This document shows positions 10,438 through 20,792 of a stretch of DNA of 64,000 nt, piece by piece. Numbering within the stretch: the first letter of the stretch is position 1; each line of letters opens with the position of its first letter. This DNA comes from Apoda limacodes (lineage: Eukaryota; Arthropoda; Insecta; Lepidoptera; Limacodidae): contig OX291543.1 of the NCBI GenBank assembly GCA_946406115.1, forward strand, positions 746,501 through 810,500, read 5' to 3'. Both the position numbers and the translations under genes were made by a program. A model generated the notes under the pieces. The model worked only from the letters and a program-made list of their open reading frames with translations. It was not told where the DNA came from and made no database searches.

Positions 10438-11898
10438 GGATTGAAAAAAAATTGCTTCATTGATTTTGCTAACTACACATTAAAAATCATCAATCTTAAA
10501 ATGACAATAAAGCGGGAGATCGTTTACATGGAGATGGAAGAGAGAAGATAATTTACTTAAGGATTTTAATTAATTAAGATAAAAACAGGAGTGCTGAAAG
10601 TACGTCACACTGAGGTGCACCAGCAGATAAAGTACACCGATCAAAGATATTCTCATCAAAGCGTATACACTGCTGGCTGTACGCTTTGATGTTTACACAT
10701 GATCCGTTTCCGTCACAGGGTACAGGGTATGTCTGCTAAATTATTATATAGCGATATTTAAAAAACAATTACTACTGCAAATTCCGGAATAGGCCTATTG
10801 AAAAACTGCAAATTCCGGTACTATATATATAACGCCTGCACATGACCCGTTTCCGTCGGAGGTGTAAGTGACCTGCTTCGAAGCTGGCCGCTGCAATAAT
10901 GCTTAAATTAAAAAAAAGGACTGGAAATTGGAGAGAAAATTGAACTGGACAGACAATGGCCTACTAACTTTGCAGACGTTTATAATCAGCTGCCATCGAA
11001 TTTATAAAGAGATTGAAAGACGGACAAATTGTACATTCGTACTTCGGTAAATGTTGTAGTGCGTTCAGTAGTTAGTTAGTGAAACCACACATTATGTAGG
11101 TACCTAGTTATATTGTGGAGAAACTTAACATTAGTTAGTGCGTAGTGCGTAGTACGTAGTGCGTAGTGCGTACTGCGTATTGTTCATTTTGTGTAACCCA
11201 AAGATAACTTATATAACCGATGTTTTTTTTTAGATAATACAAGCAGAAAATGTTATTTGTATTTAAAAAACCCCGCTCATTAGCAAGGTACTTATTACAT
11301 ACATTTATTTGAAAAAAAGCATCATATTTTGGTTCATAATTACCTGGGTTTTATAGTTTTATAGGTCCACAATCAATTTTGTTGGCGGTCCTAAAGCCCC
11401 ATTTTTCAAAGCAACATGCCCACTTAACTAAGCGTGTTAAAAACGAAGATGTGTTCGATCACCGCAGGCACAACAGCCTAATCTAGATTCGTAAATGTTA
11501 AACCAACAATCTTTGATTTTTGGGGTAAAAAAGAAGTCATATGGTTGCTAGATCTGCTTTGTGTTGCAATAATATTCTTCCGTATAAGGTTTTGGCCTGA
11601 AGCAGCGGAGTGTATAGCGCGACCTCAGCCGGCGCTCGGCCAGGGTCGCGCATTGTGCGCGCGGGCCAAGGTTGACGAAGTGCTGGAAAGTGCAGCCACT
11701 CAGCCAGTTGGCAGCTAGGTCTGACGCAACGACCGCACACACACACTCACGCACCTAACGTGGCACCGAGAAACAAACATACATCGAACTAATTTGATCG
11801 TGAAAAGGACTAGAACACAGGGCTGTCGAATTGTTTAAAGAAATCAATGAGACAGCAAGGTTGTTTTACTGTACGTGCATATTGTAAGTTTACACAAA
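10438..11898. other. Unclassified intergenic DNA with short repeats
   Basis: No gene is seen. A perfect 12-bp inverted repeat, CATCAAAGCGTA, occurs at 10654-10665 and 10680-10691. ACATGAYCCGTTTCCGTC occurs near 10695 and 10838, and ACTGCAAATTCCGG near 10775 and 10805, so a small unclassified mobile element may lie at about 10640-10860. A short GTAGTGC-type tandem occurs at 11137-11177. A GC-rich stretch at 11590-11740 has open frames, but these show no recognisable domain. Confidence 0.5.
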
Positions 11899-12551
11899 TA
11901 AAAACGGTCAACAGCGAGTCGGACTCGTGCAGCGAGGGTTCCGTAAAAGGTAAACTGTATTGAGGGACAAACTTAACTTTGCCGTTGGACAACTGTTGTC
12001 TCAATACATCGACATAGGTCACAGTTAGTTTACCGACTGTTTATAATCGCAAAAGAAATATTTTTCTGTTACATCACATTTACGGTTTTCAGATTTTCCC
12101 TTTTATGCTACATCGCATTGCTTTTTGCCAAATTTCACAATCGGTCAACGGGAAGTACCCCATAGGTATTGATTTATTTGTGTCACAATTTACGACAAAA
12201 ATAACCGTATTTTGGGCATATTTTTTCACTACATTGACTTAGAAGCTTGATTTTAGGGTTCCGTACTAAAAACACAAATACTAAAGAACAGAATAAAATA
12301 TATATTAAAGGGGGCTGCCATACAACAAACGTGATTTTTTTGCTAGATATTGATAACGGCAACAGGTGGACGCTTTAAATGTTCACAGAATATTTATTCA
12401 TATAGTCATTTTAAAAAGAAATAATTAAATTAAATTGAACAAATATTTAAGGGGGCTCCAATACTACAAACGTGATTTTTTTTGCCGTTTTTATAGATAA
12501 TGGTACGGAACCCTTCGAGCGCGAGTCCGACTCGCACTTGGCCAATTTTTT
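11899..12551. mobile_element. Short terminal-inverted-repeat element (MITE-like)
   Basis: The left end (AAACGGTCAACAGCGAGTCG, then GGACTCGTGC...GGGTTCCGTA) is the imperfect reverse complement of the right end (GGTACGGAACCCTTCGAGCG...GTCCGACTCGCACTTGGCCA). The inverted repeats are about 45 bp and contain a GAGTCGGACTCG core. The interior is AT-rich and non-coding, with two paralogous GGGGGCT-type blocks near 12310 and 12450. I recall this GAGTCCGACTCGCACTTGGC motif as very common in Lepidoptera. A second, partial copy lies at 16318-16545. Confidence 0.65.
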
Positions 12552-12904
12552 ACAACTTTAAGTGACCGTAGAGTTTAGTATTTGATATTAATTTCAGCTT
12601 TATACCTCCTTAGCGTTCTTAAGTACAAGGGTCTTATATGTGTTATAACTACAAATTTTTTTTACAGGATTTTTAACTATATTTGTGATGTAAGACTATG
12701 CTTCGTGTGAAATTTCATGATTGTAGGACAACGGGAAGTAGGGAGTAAGGAATGGCAAAATATGCGACAAAAATGGCCTTATTTAATATTTGAAAGCTTA
12801 ATTTTTTACAGCTTTAAGGGACCGTAGACCTTAAAATTTATTATTAAAGACAACAAAGTGATTTTATCCTTTTGAAGTACGAAACAGTGAACATAAAATG
12901 TTCT

Positions 12905-13312
12905 GCTATTACGAAGGCCCAATATGCACTGTCGACTGGTCGCCGTAAACATCGTAACCATAAATTACGAAGGTCTACTATGCACCGTCAACTGGTCGCC
13001 GTAAATACCGTATTCATAAATTACAATGATCCAATATACACCGTTGACTGGTCGCTATAAATATTGTAACCGTAAACTACGAAGTCCCACTATGCACCGT
13101 CAACTGGTCGCCGTAAATACCGTAATCATAAATTACAATGATCCAACATACACCGTCGATTGGTCGCCGTAAATACTGTAACCATAAACTACGAAGTCCC
13201 ACTAAGCAGCGTAGAGTAAATACTATACCCATAAATGACGAAGGCTCAATATGCACTGTCGACTGGTCGCCGTAAATACCGTAACCATAAATTACAAAGG
13301 GCCAATATGCAA
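12905..13312. repeat. 56-bp minisatellite, about seven units
   Basis: Each unit carries a TATGCAC-GTC-ACTGGTCGCCGTAAA-type core followed by TAACCATAAATTACGAAGG-type sequence. Cores start at 12923, 12979, 13035, 13091, 13147, 13203, 13250 and 13306: the spacing is 56 bp except for one 47-bp unit that has lost bases. Neighbouring units alternate between two variants (TACGAAGKYCC-type and TACAATGATCC-type), suggesting growth by a 112-bp dimer. The short open frames here are products of the repeat. Confidence 0.85.
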
Positions 13313-13944
13313 TGAAAGAGTGAGTCCCGGACTAAATCAGCTTAGAACAACACAACGATCAACTGTGCCAAACAGTGTCTTCCTAGACAAAAGTGCAAGG
13401 TCGCGTCCGATAAAACCCGCACTATTTTGCAATACTACTAAGAAATAACTAATTTTACAAGGTCAAGCCCCTCATTTCAAGCATCTTTTTTTAGTTCATT
13501 ACCATACATAAATAAAGAGCCATAATTTCCGTAAAACTTCGAATGATGACGTATGTAAGCCGAAAAACATTTTACTATATAGCCATCCGTAATCACAATA
13601 TCCGGTTGTATCAGTTTCGGCTGACCGTTTCGTTGGCAGCCCCGCTGCTGCAAAAATGTCATTCAAGTTGTAAAATACACAACACACTGACTGACACTTG
13701 TTTTTAACTAATATATCACTTTTCCTATGTATCGAGAACACACGCTGTGCTGAAGCGGCTGATACTATACATAATATTGTGAATAGTATTAATGTCTATT
13801 GAGCTGGAACCACCTTTCACTTTCACCCAACCAAATATTTATTATTTCACAATTTGTTGCTAATTTGTTACGCAAGAATTGATTTTGTTGCTCCATCCAT
13901 TGCTGAGAAACAAAGGTTGGGCTAGCTTAAGTATAAAGCTAGCA
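13313..13944. other. No feature recognised
   Basis: AT-rich DNA with no convincing reading frame. Small open frames around 13480-13740 on the minus strand resemble no known family. Confidence 0.5.
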
Positions 13945-14098
13945 TGATAAAATATATTACCTTGCAAATCCGCTACAAACATTTCAGTAGCACTCACATG
14001 CAGAAGTACACCATCCACATGTGTAGGAGTGCACCTCCCTCCTTATGTGGACGATGCAAACTTTACCACAACGCTACACCACCAAATTGATAACAAAA

Positions 14099-14136
14099 CT
14101 CGACACGTGTTTCGCCTCAACACGAGGCATCTTCAG
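14099..14136 (-). ncRNA. Hammerhead-ribozyme-like motif, copy 1
   Basis: On the minus strand the segment reads CTGAAGATGCC, a 9-nt loop, then GGCGAAACACGTG. CUGANGA and GAAA around a short GCC/GGC stem are the core elements of a hammerhead ribozyme, which Penelope-like elements are known to carry in their terminal repeats. The pair next to the core would be U-C rather than the usual G-C, and helix III was not modelled, so activity is uncertain. The identical 38 nt recur at 24577-24614. Confidence 0.5.
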
Positions 14137-14364
14137 GAGACGCAAGCTGGTCGTGCGCTATACCTTCACCAAATGACGTTAAACAGCTGTTGTTGCCCTT
14201 ATATAAACAACCCCTACTACTCCCCCCAACCTGATGGGATAATGCAATTATTTGAAAACATACGAAACAATGGTGAATTGGAAACATTTAGTTGTTCGTT
14301 AATTATTACACCTCTATCTCTCCTCTGTACCGAACTATCTCCATCTGCTCCAAAACGCAAAGTT

Positions 14365-14643
14365 TTAAACTTTTTTGACAAATGTGTAAAATATCGAAGG
14401 TGTGGTTGTCAGGTAGAGAATGTCCGGAATATAAAAGATGTTTCGCAAAGTTTGATGAATCTGGGTGGATCTTGTATCAAAACTGCGACCCGTCTGACCT
14501 ATATAAATGTGATCGCAGTCGCCGCAAGTAAGCTTGTATATACCAGACTTTTTTGAATGTTCTGTGCGTTCTTTGGCATTGCACAATGTCTTTTTTAATG
14601 TATTATCTGTATGGTAGGCGACATAAATGTCGTTACGACGCAA
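14365..14643 (-). pseudogene. GIY-YIG endonuclease fragment (Penelope-like)
   Basis: This 92-residue frame contains SGIYKLTCGDCDHIYIGQTG, the GIY and YIG motifs with the two cysteines typical of the C-terminal endonuclease of Penelope-like elements; conserved Arg53 and Arg58 follow (RSFDTR). The frame then diverges, and the region that should hold the catalytic glutamate is not recognisable. No reverse transcriptase precedes it. In the intact family this domain nicks target DNA for reverse transcription. Confidence 0.7.
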
Positions 14644-14791
14644 TGTTTTAGCTATTTTTTCAGATTTTTTTCCATAATAAGTTAAACTCCAAAATAAGGA
14701 GGGAGGGAGGGAGCTGCACTTCTACATACTTCTGCACACGAGTGCTACTGAATTGTTTTTAGTGGATTTGCAAGGTAATAATATTTTATCA

Positions 14792-16317
14792 TAATAATGA
14801 AAAATCTTGAGCGTGAAGTTAGCGGTTAGCGTACCTACATCGCGAGAGTAAATAAACAAACTGATGGGTGAATTAAAATGAGATTATGGGCTGGGGTTAG
14901 ATTGAGCATACGCTGATGCTGATGCGCGCACATATGAAAAATTCATCTCTATGCGTCTAAACAATCGATTTGTTTTGAAACAGAACACCCTATACAGTGC
15001 AAAGGGGTCCAAAGTGCCAGATTACGCAAACATGCAAAACCTCAATATTCAAACATTCCATCATAACTTTTCTCGCGATCGAAAAAGGGATTCTAACCAC
15101 TTTTATTCGATTCGTTATGACAACCACACTTTTCAATCGTTTTTTATAATCAAACGACTATATAATTTTTCACAAAAAACTACAGAAAAATCAAAACAAT
15201 AATCACAAAAAACAATAAAAAAAATAATCGGCACGCTTTCACGCCTGATGTAACCCTAGTTTATGAAATTGTAACGGAGTGAATATCGTTGTTGAGAGGA
15301 GAAATCACAAAAAGGAACGTAGGGACCTGGATTCGATCTGGCGCTGGTGTTACCGCTGCCGCACTGCGCGCTGAGCTAACGCCGCACTATTTTCGTCAGT
15401 CGTCTTTCCTGCCTAGATTCTTTCCTACCGTCAGCGTAGCGAGGGGCGCTGTACCTTTTTACAAAATATAAATATTTTCACCGCTCCAAAATTTAAATAG
15501 TCTGCGACGCCATAAATTACCGTTATTTCGCAATAATATCTTCAGTTTATTATATTATAATTGCGATTACCTGTTACTTGTTAAAAAAAAATCCTATATT
15601 TTTACGTAAAATTAAAACGCGCGTATCGTGAACGCAACCTCGCCTATTTTTACGTTTTACTGTTTTACGTACATTGTGCACGTTATATTCTTTGAAAAAG
15701 TGGTTATATACATGTTTTCTACAATAAACAGTGAATGCTTATGTCATCTAAACGAAAGATAACTACTGACATATCGTCCCCGTAGAGCGAAAATTAACTA
15801 AGTGACACTTTTAACGAAAATGACTTCACTCTGTTCACATTTTTTTTCTTTTTTTGTCTATCTTATCACCATGGCTCTAGCTCTTCGTATGACTGAAATA
15901 GGAAATGTCAAAACTCACCAAATGCATCGATTATACCCTACACATAAAAGGACAAAATAACTTAATGAATTTAGTGATTATTATCTTTATGACAGATGAT
16001 ATTTCAATTGCCTAAGCGTACTTAATTAGTTTTACTTAATTAGTTTTACTTAATTAGTTTTACTCCGAAACATTTGATTAGGATCGCTACTGGACTCGTA
16101 AAGAAAATTCACTAAATGATTTTGGTGACACAAAAACCCAAGCTTAAAACAAATGCAGCAGAACGAAAACTAAGTCGTTTCAGTGAATATACGAATATGA
16201 TTTTGTTAAATTTGACAAAACATACCGCAGTTACAAATAAATAATAATCTTTTAGTGAGTTTTCCAGTGTGCGAAATAGGTTTTTTTAAGCATGTATAAA
16301 ATCTTTTTCCTAGTTTT
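14792..16317. other. No gene; 14-bp tandem repeat
   Basis: AT-rich intergenic DNA. The only structure noted is TTAATTAGTTTTAC repeated three times in tandem at about 16021-16064. Open frames at 14951-15202 and 15289-15471 have no recognisable domain. Confidence 0.5.
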
Positions 16318-16545
16318 TAGGGTTCCGTATCCAAAGGATAATACGCGGAAGTTAATAATAGTTTTAAGTTTATTCACAGAATATTAAGTTTATATAACTT
16401 AAAAATAAATGATTGAATTGAAATAAATAAATATTTTAGGGGGGCTCCCATACAAAAAACGTCATTTTTTTGCCAATTTTTTAGATAATGGTACGTAACC
16501 CTTCATGCGTGAGTTGGACTCGCACTTGGCCGATTTTTTAATTTT
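16318..16545. mobile_element. Partial copy of the 11.9-kb MITE-like family
   Basis: GGGTTCCGTATCC at the left, a GGGGGCTCCCATACAAAAAA block, then GGTACGTAACCCTTCATGCG and a TTGGACTCGCACTTGGCCGA end repeat the right half of 11899-12551 in the same order. The left terminal repeat is absent. Confidence 0.6.
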
Positions 16546-16836
16546 AATGAGTTGCAGAGGGCCATTGCAGATAACTGCTCCCGAATGCGGTTTAGCTAGT
16601 TATTGATTTCTGGGAACACGTTGTGGCTGAATTCTGTCTCTGTAATTCGAGACAAAAATGTATGGAAGTCTAAATTAACTCGCAAACATTTTCTGGAATC
16701 CCAGAATCTGAATAGCTCCAGACCGTTCCCAATAAGGTCTCAGTACAGCTTTTTGTGCAGATAAATGTTTAAGTTGAACTCTTTGTATGCTTAAAATGGC
16801 TAAAAATTACAAAAGAACCGTTTTATTGAAACATTC

Positions 16837-17002
16837 TCAGTTAATAACAACTGATTCGACTACTTCATCTACTGTAGTTTTGCTAGTAGGTAGGGAATAG
16901 TACCACGGATGCAACTCAAGAGGTATAATTCCTTTAGTACATAGAGTTATCACGTCCTTCTTGGCCTCTGAAATAGCAAGACAACACATCGGGGGGTCTG
17001 CA
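16837..17002 (-). pseudogene. Unidentified C-terminal coding fragment
   Basis: The minus-strand frame ends in CCLAISEAKKDVITLCTKG and IIPLELHPWYYSLPTSKTT, followed by an acidic tail and a stop. The composition looks like real protein, and I recall similar C-termini in insect mobile-element proteins, but I cannot name the family. From 17003 upward the frame runs into antisense of LINE family A, so the fragment is cut there. A related piece with ISEAKKKD lies on the plus strand at 18270-18360, just beyond the same LINE. Confidence 0.4.
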
Positions 17003-18243
17003 AGTGCTTCTTTCTCTAGACGTTCATAAGTCGTGTGGGCCAAATGGTATACCTGCAGTGGTGCTTAAACAGTGTTTACCTGAGTTGTATGCTCCTTTTT
17101 GCGCTTTCCTACCATACTAGGCAATTTCAGTTTTCATGGAATACTGCAAAACACACAGCTTCTAAGATACCTAGAAAAACACGACCTAGTCAGCGACCAT
17201 CAATATGGCTTTCGCCACGGTCACTCGACTGGTGACACACACCGATGGGCACTAGGCATTGAGAGTCAGGGGGAGGCATTAGCGTGTAGCCTGGAATCCT
17301 AACAAAGGCGTTCGATCGGATCTGGCACCGGGATCTTCTATCGAAGTTGCCATCCTACGGACTGCCCGAGGGTTTGTGCACATGGGTTGCTAGGTTTTTG
17401 TCCGGCAGTCGCATACAAGTAGTAGTTGCGATGATAGTCATTAACGCTGGTGTCTCGGAAGGCTTACGCTGTTTATACTACATATTAATAAAATGTTGTC
17501 CAACAACTAGTGAAAATTATTATCCGGGCCGTAGCAATATTCCTCGCTCTGTGTTGGAGGATGAGCGCGGAGAACTTGTGTCTAAAATCAAGATCACTCT
17601 GTCCAAGAGTGTCTGAACATCACTCTGTCTGGCGACACAAGTCTGCGCGTTCACTGCTAAGAAGGTTTTCATTACCATCTCCAAGAGCATTGGGATCCTT
17701 GTGGTTACATCTTCAGCGATGTTCAGTTCAGAGATCATTTGCAAGACAAAGTAAACTGGCGTCCTAAACCTTGGTGTTCTCAACAGAGCGAAGCAGTACT
17801 TCACATCGGGGCAAAGGTTGCTGGTTTACAAGTAGTAAGATTGCGGCCATCTCTGGGCAGGTACACCCGGATACCAGCTTAGCCCTTTTGACTCGGCTTA
17901 ACGACGGGCTGTGAGAATCGTCAACGATCCAAAACTCACAAGCCGTATTCAACCCTTTAGTTTAAGGAGAGACTCTGCATCCCTGTGTGTGTTCTAGCGC
18001 TTTTATAATGGGATGTTATCTGAGGAATTGTTCGAAATGATGCCCACCACTACTTTCTGCCATCTCACCGCTCGCTATTGGCTGGGAATTCATCCTCACA
18101 CCTTAGAACCTAAATGGCGTGACCATTTAGGTTCTACTGTAGTGCATGTTACGAAGAAACTCCTTCACGCATTATGGAATGAGCTCCCTGTCCAAGTTTT
18201 CTCTGCGGACTATGTACTAGTGAAAAACAAGAGAAAATTATAA
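17003..18243 (+). pseudogene. LINE family A, copy 2: reverse transcriptase fragment
   Basis: On the plus strand, in several frames, the sequence reads LFALSYHTRQF, a HDLVSDHQYGFRHG-like stretch, LPSYGLPEGLCTWVARFLSG, then a C-terminal part ending in PSHRSLLAG-like and ELPVQVFSADY-like sequence. These match copy 7 (59335-60865) and copy 1. There are many stops and frame changes and the palm YADD region is badly worn, so this is an old copy. The endonuclease and the first part of the reverse transcriptase are missing. Confidence 0.8.
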
Positions 18244-18254
18244 AACATTATAAG

Positions 18255-18480
18255 GAGTTGATAATCATACAGACGAACGTAAAAGAAACAGAGATGCCAT
18301 TACCTTAAAAGAGTTTATTATTCCGAAGGATTATTCCAGTGCTCTTCCTATTTCGGAGGCCAAGAAGAAGGACCTAATAGGTTTTTGAAATAACTTCTTG
18401 AGCCCCCTTACGTTAAATCAGTGTTAACATTCCCTACTTACTGTACAAAAATGCTGTAGATAGAATAGGCGAACCAGATG
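18255..18480 (+). pseudogene. Unidentified fragment related to 16837-17002
   Basis: The plus strand reads KEFIIPKDYSSALPISEAKK then KDLIGF and a stop at about 18389. The ISEAKK-D core matches the minus-strand fragment at 16837-17002. Beyond the stop the reading is broken. The family is not identified. Confidence 0.35.
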
Positions 18481-19547
18481 TTACTAATGAATAATGTTTC
18501 GATGAAACTAAATAATTTTCATTTCATTTTGTAGCAGTTTTTAATAAAGGTGTTGTTTAACTTTATTTTCTTTGTATTACTATTAATTTAAACAGGTAAA
18601 CTTCAAAGTTCAAATTTAACTTATTGAAAAAGGTTAACAACTCAAGGTACGAAAATTAAATTTGAACAGAAAAATACAAGTTAAATGTCATTAACATGCC
18701 TTAATCACCATTACATTCACGTAAATTTTAAGTAATATTTCACTAAAGTATTACTTACATAAGCTAAAAATTCTAAATTATAACATTTCATGAGGGAGAA
18801 AACTAACTAACTTGTATTTGTATAAATTACTGCAAAGTAACAAGGTTTTTCTAAAATCTGATTTCACCAGATAAAGAAGACAGGTGATTGCGATTCAAAA
18901 CCATTTAAAAGTTATTAATAAAACACCAAATTTAAAAGATTCAATGACATATCAATGCACAGCCCAAACCGCTGGGTCTAGAAACTTGAAAAGAATGTGG
19001 GTTCCTTACTTGATATTGGGTTCCTTACTTGATATTGGGTTCCTTACTTGATATAGGGTTCCACTAAGAAAGGATTTTGCAAAATTCATCCCCTATATAA
19101 AGGTGTAAAATGGGGCTTGTCAATTTTCAAGCTAAATGCATAAAAATTGCTATTTGGTCTTGAAGTTGAAACTAAGATTGATATGTTTTACCGTTTTTGA
19201 AAAAATCATACCCTAGCGCCTAGGGGACAAAACCAAGGAAGCAAAGTTTTTAGGTGAAACCGTTGAAAGCTGTTAAAAAGCTTTCTTAAGAAAATTCTAC
19301 GAGGACAGTCTCGTGAAAATGCTAGTTATTTACAGAAATCTCCTACTGGACCGTACTACGAGCAAGACTTAAGGTTGTCACATACAAGGCAGATACTATC
19401 AAAAATATATATTACACCGCAGCAACGGCGTACATCTGCCAATATCGCTCTCCATATAAATCAATGGACGTGACACACACGGAGCGGATTATATATAATA
19501 TTTCATCTTCCAACATCCGCGTCGCGTCTGCTGAGCGATATTGACAG
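18481..19547. other. Intergenic; 19-bp tandem repeat
   Basis: No gene is seen. GGGTTCCTTACTTGATATT occurs three times in tandem at about 18999-19055, followed by a partial fourth unit. The last 200 bp contain inverted copies of CAATATCGCT (near 19440 and 19535), which may mark a small unclassified element. Confidence 0.5.
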
Positions 19548-19818
19548 ACTCTGTCTCATGATAAAATATTATTACCTTGCAAATCCGCTAAAAACAATTC
19601 AGTAGCATTCACGTGCATCAAGTACACCATCCATATGTGTAGGAGTGCAACTCCCTACCTCGATGCCAACTTCACTATAACACTACATAGACCGGGAGAC
19701 ACTGACACAAAATATTCGGTCATTTGTACCAGTATGGCGGTTCTTCAGGGGTCTAATGGCGAATGTCTACGTAATGACGAAACGAAAAATGATGGTCATA
19801 GCGCTGGTACCGGTGAAT

Positions 19819-20184
19819 CGAAAGTGTCGGATAAATTACGAGTGTCGAACGATTTGTTCCACAAAATCTCTTATATTTTCCGATAGTCTATAAAAAAAGT
19901 AGGCGGTAGCGTATTGCCATACTTCTCCGGTGTGACTTACAGCCCGCCATACCGACGCGAACACATTAATTTTAAAAAATGATTAGCTGTGCAAAAATTA
20001 GCTTGGTACAAATGGTTGAATTGTTTTTTTTTAAATTAATGTGTTCGCGTCGGTATGGTGGGCTGTAAGTCACCGGAGAAGTATGGCATAACGCTACCGC
20101 CTATTTTTTTTTATGGACTATCGGAAAATTCAAGGATTTTTGTGGAACAAATCGTTCGACATCGTAATTTATCCGCAACGTTCG
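19819..20184. mobile_element. Small palindromic element nested in the left foldback arm
   Basis: CGGATAAATTACGAGTGTCG rightward from 19828 to about 19980 is inversely repeated from about 20027 to 20175, leaving a 46-bp spacer. The right foldback arm lacks this block, so it is a later insertion or rearrangement. It is bracketed by a direct repeat of foldback sequence (AAAAATGATGGTCATAGCGC, ending near 19805 and near 20240), so the event duplicated at least 30 bp of the arm. It has no coding capacity. Confidence 0.65.
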
Positions 20185-20792
20185 ACAGGGGTCTAACTAC
20201 GTAATGGCGGAAAGAAAAATGATGGTCATAGCGCTGGTACCGGCGGCCCAACCGCGTGGGCGTGAGTCGAACGAATGTCTGTGAAGTTAGCACCCCAATT
20301 TGCAGCACTCCCGAACTAAGGGTGAGTTCTGGGTCCTTTTACAATAGTTCTAGAGTTCCCGACGGGGTGCAATGATAGTTCTGCCCTTGGGGGAGCAGAA
20401 TTAAAAAAAAAAGAAATGGGGTGCTAACTTCATGCCGCACCCCTTTTTCTGCAAAAAATAGTTCTGTATTTTTTTTAGGTCGTCCTACAATAGTTCTTTA
20501 GTTCCTGAAGCATTTCACGAATAGTTCTGCAAAAATACGAAAGATATGATTTTTTTTCGGAAAATAACATTTTTAAACGACCCAATCCGCACACGGGCTA
20601 ATATAACCGGTCTAATTGGTTAAAATCGACATCAATACGAAAAGACACTCGGTACAAATGTTGAAAGGTATGTTACGTGAGCGAATAGTAAGAGAAATAA
20701 ATAATATTGTTAAAAATCACCATTTGCCAATTTCACGATTACATAAATTTCTTAAATTATAGGTATCTTGAAATAATCATAACAAAACGAAA

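Larger units (their letters stand above)
13945..14791 (-). mobile_element. Penelope-like element remnant with inverted ends
   Basis: The segment starts TGATAAAATATATTACCTTG and ends with the near-perfect inverse, so it is bounded by inverted repeats of about 95 bp. Inside, on the minus strand, are a GIY-YIG domain fragment and, downstream of it, a hammerhead-like motif, the order expected for the 3' part of a Penelope-like retroelement. Inverted terminal copies are known for this group. A second copy of the left end and of the motif brackets the foldback element at 19559-24651. The reverse transcriptase is missing. No clear target duplication flanks this copy. Confidence 0.65.

Noticed and set aside
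11537..11754. Two overlapping minus-strand frames in GC-rich DNA
   Set aside because: Both look equally protein-like and neither contains a known motif; GC content alone keeps them open.
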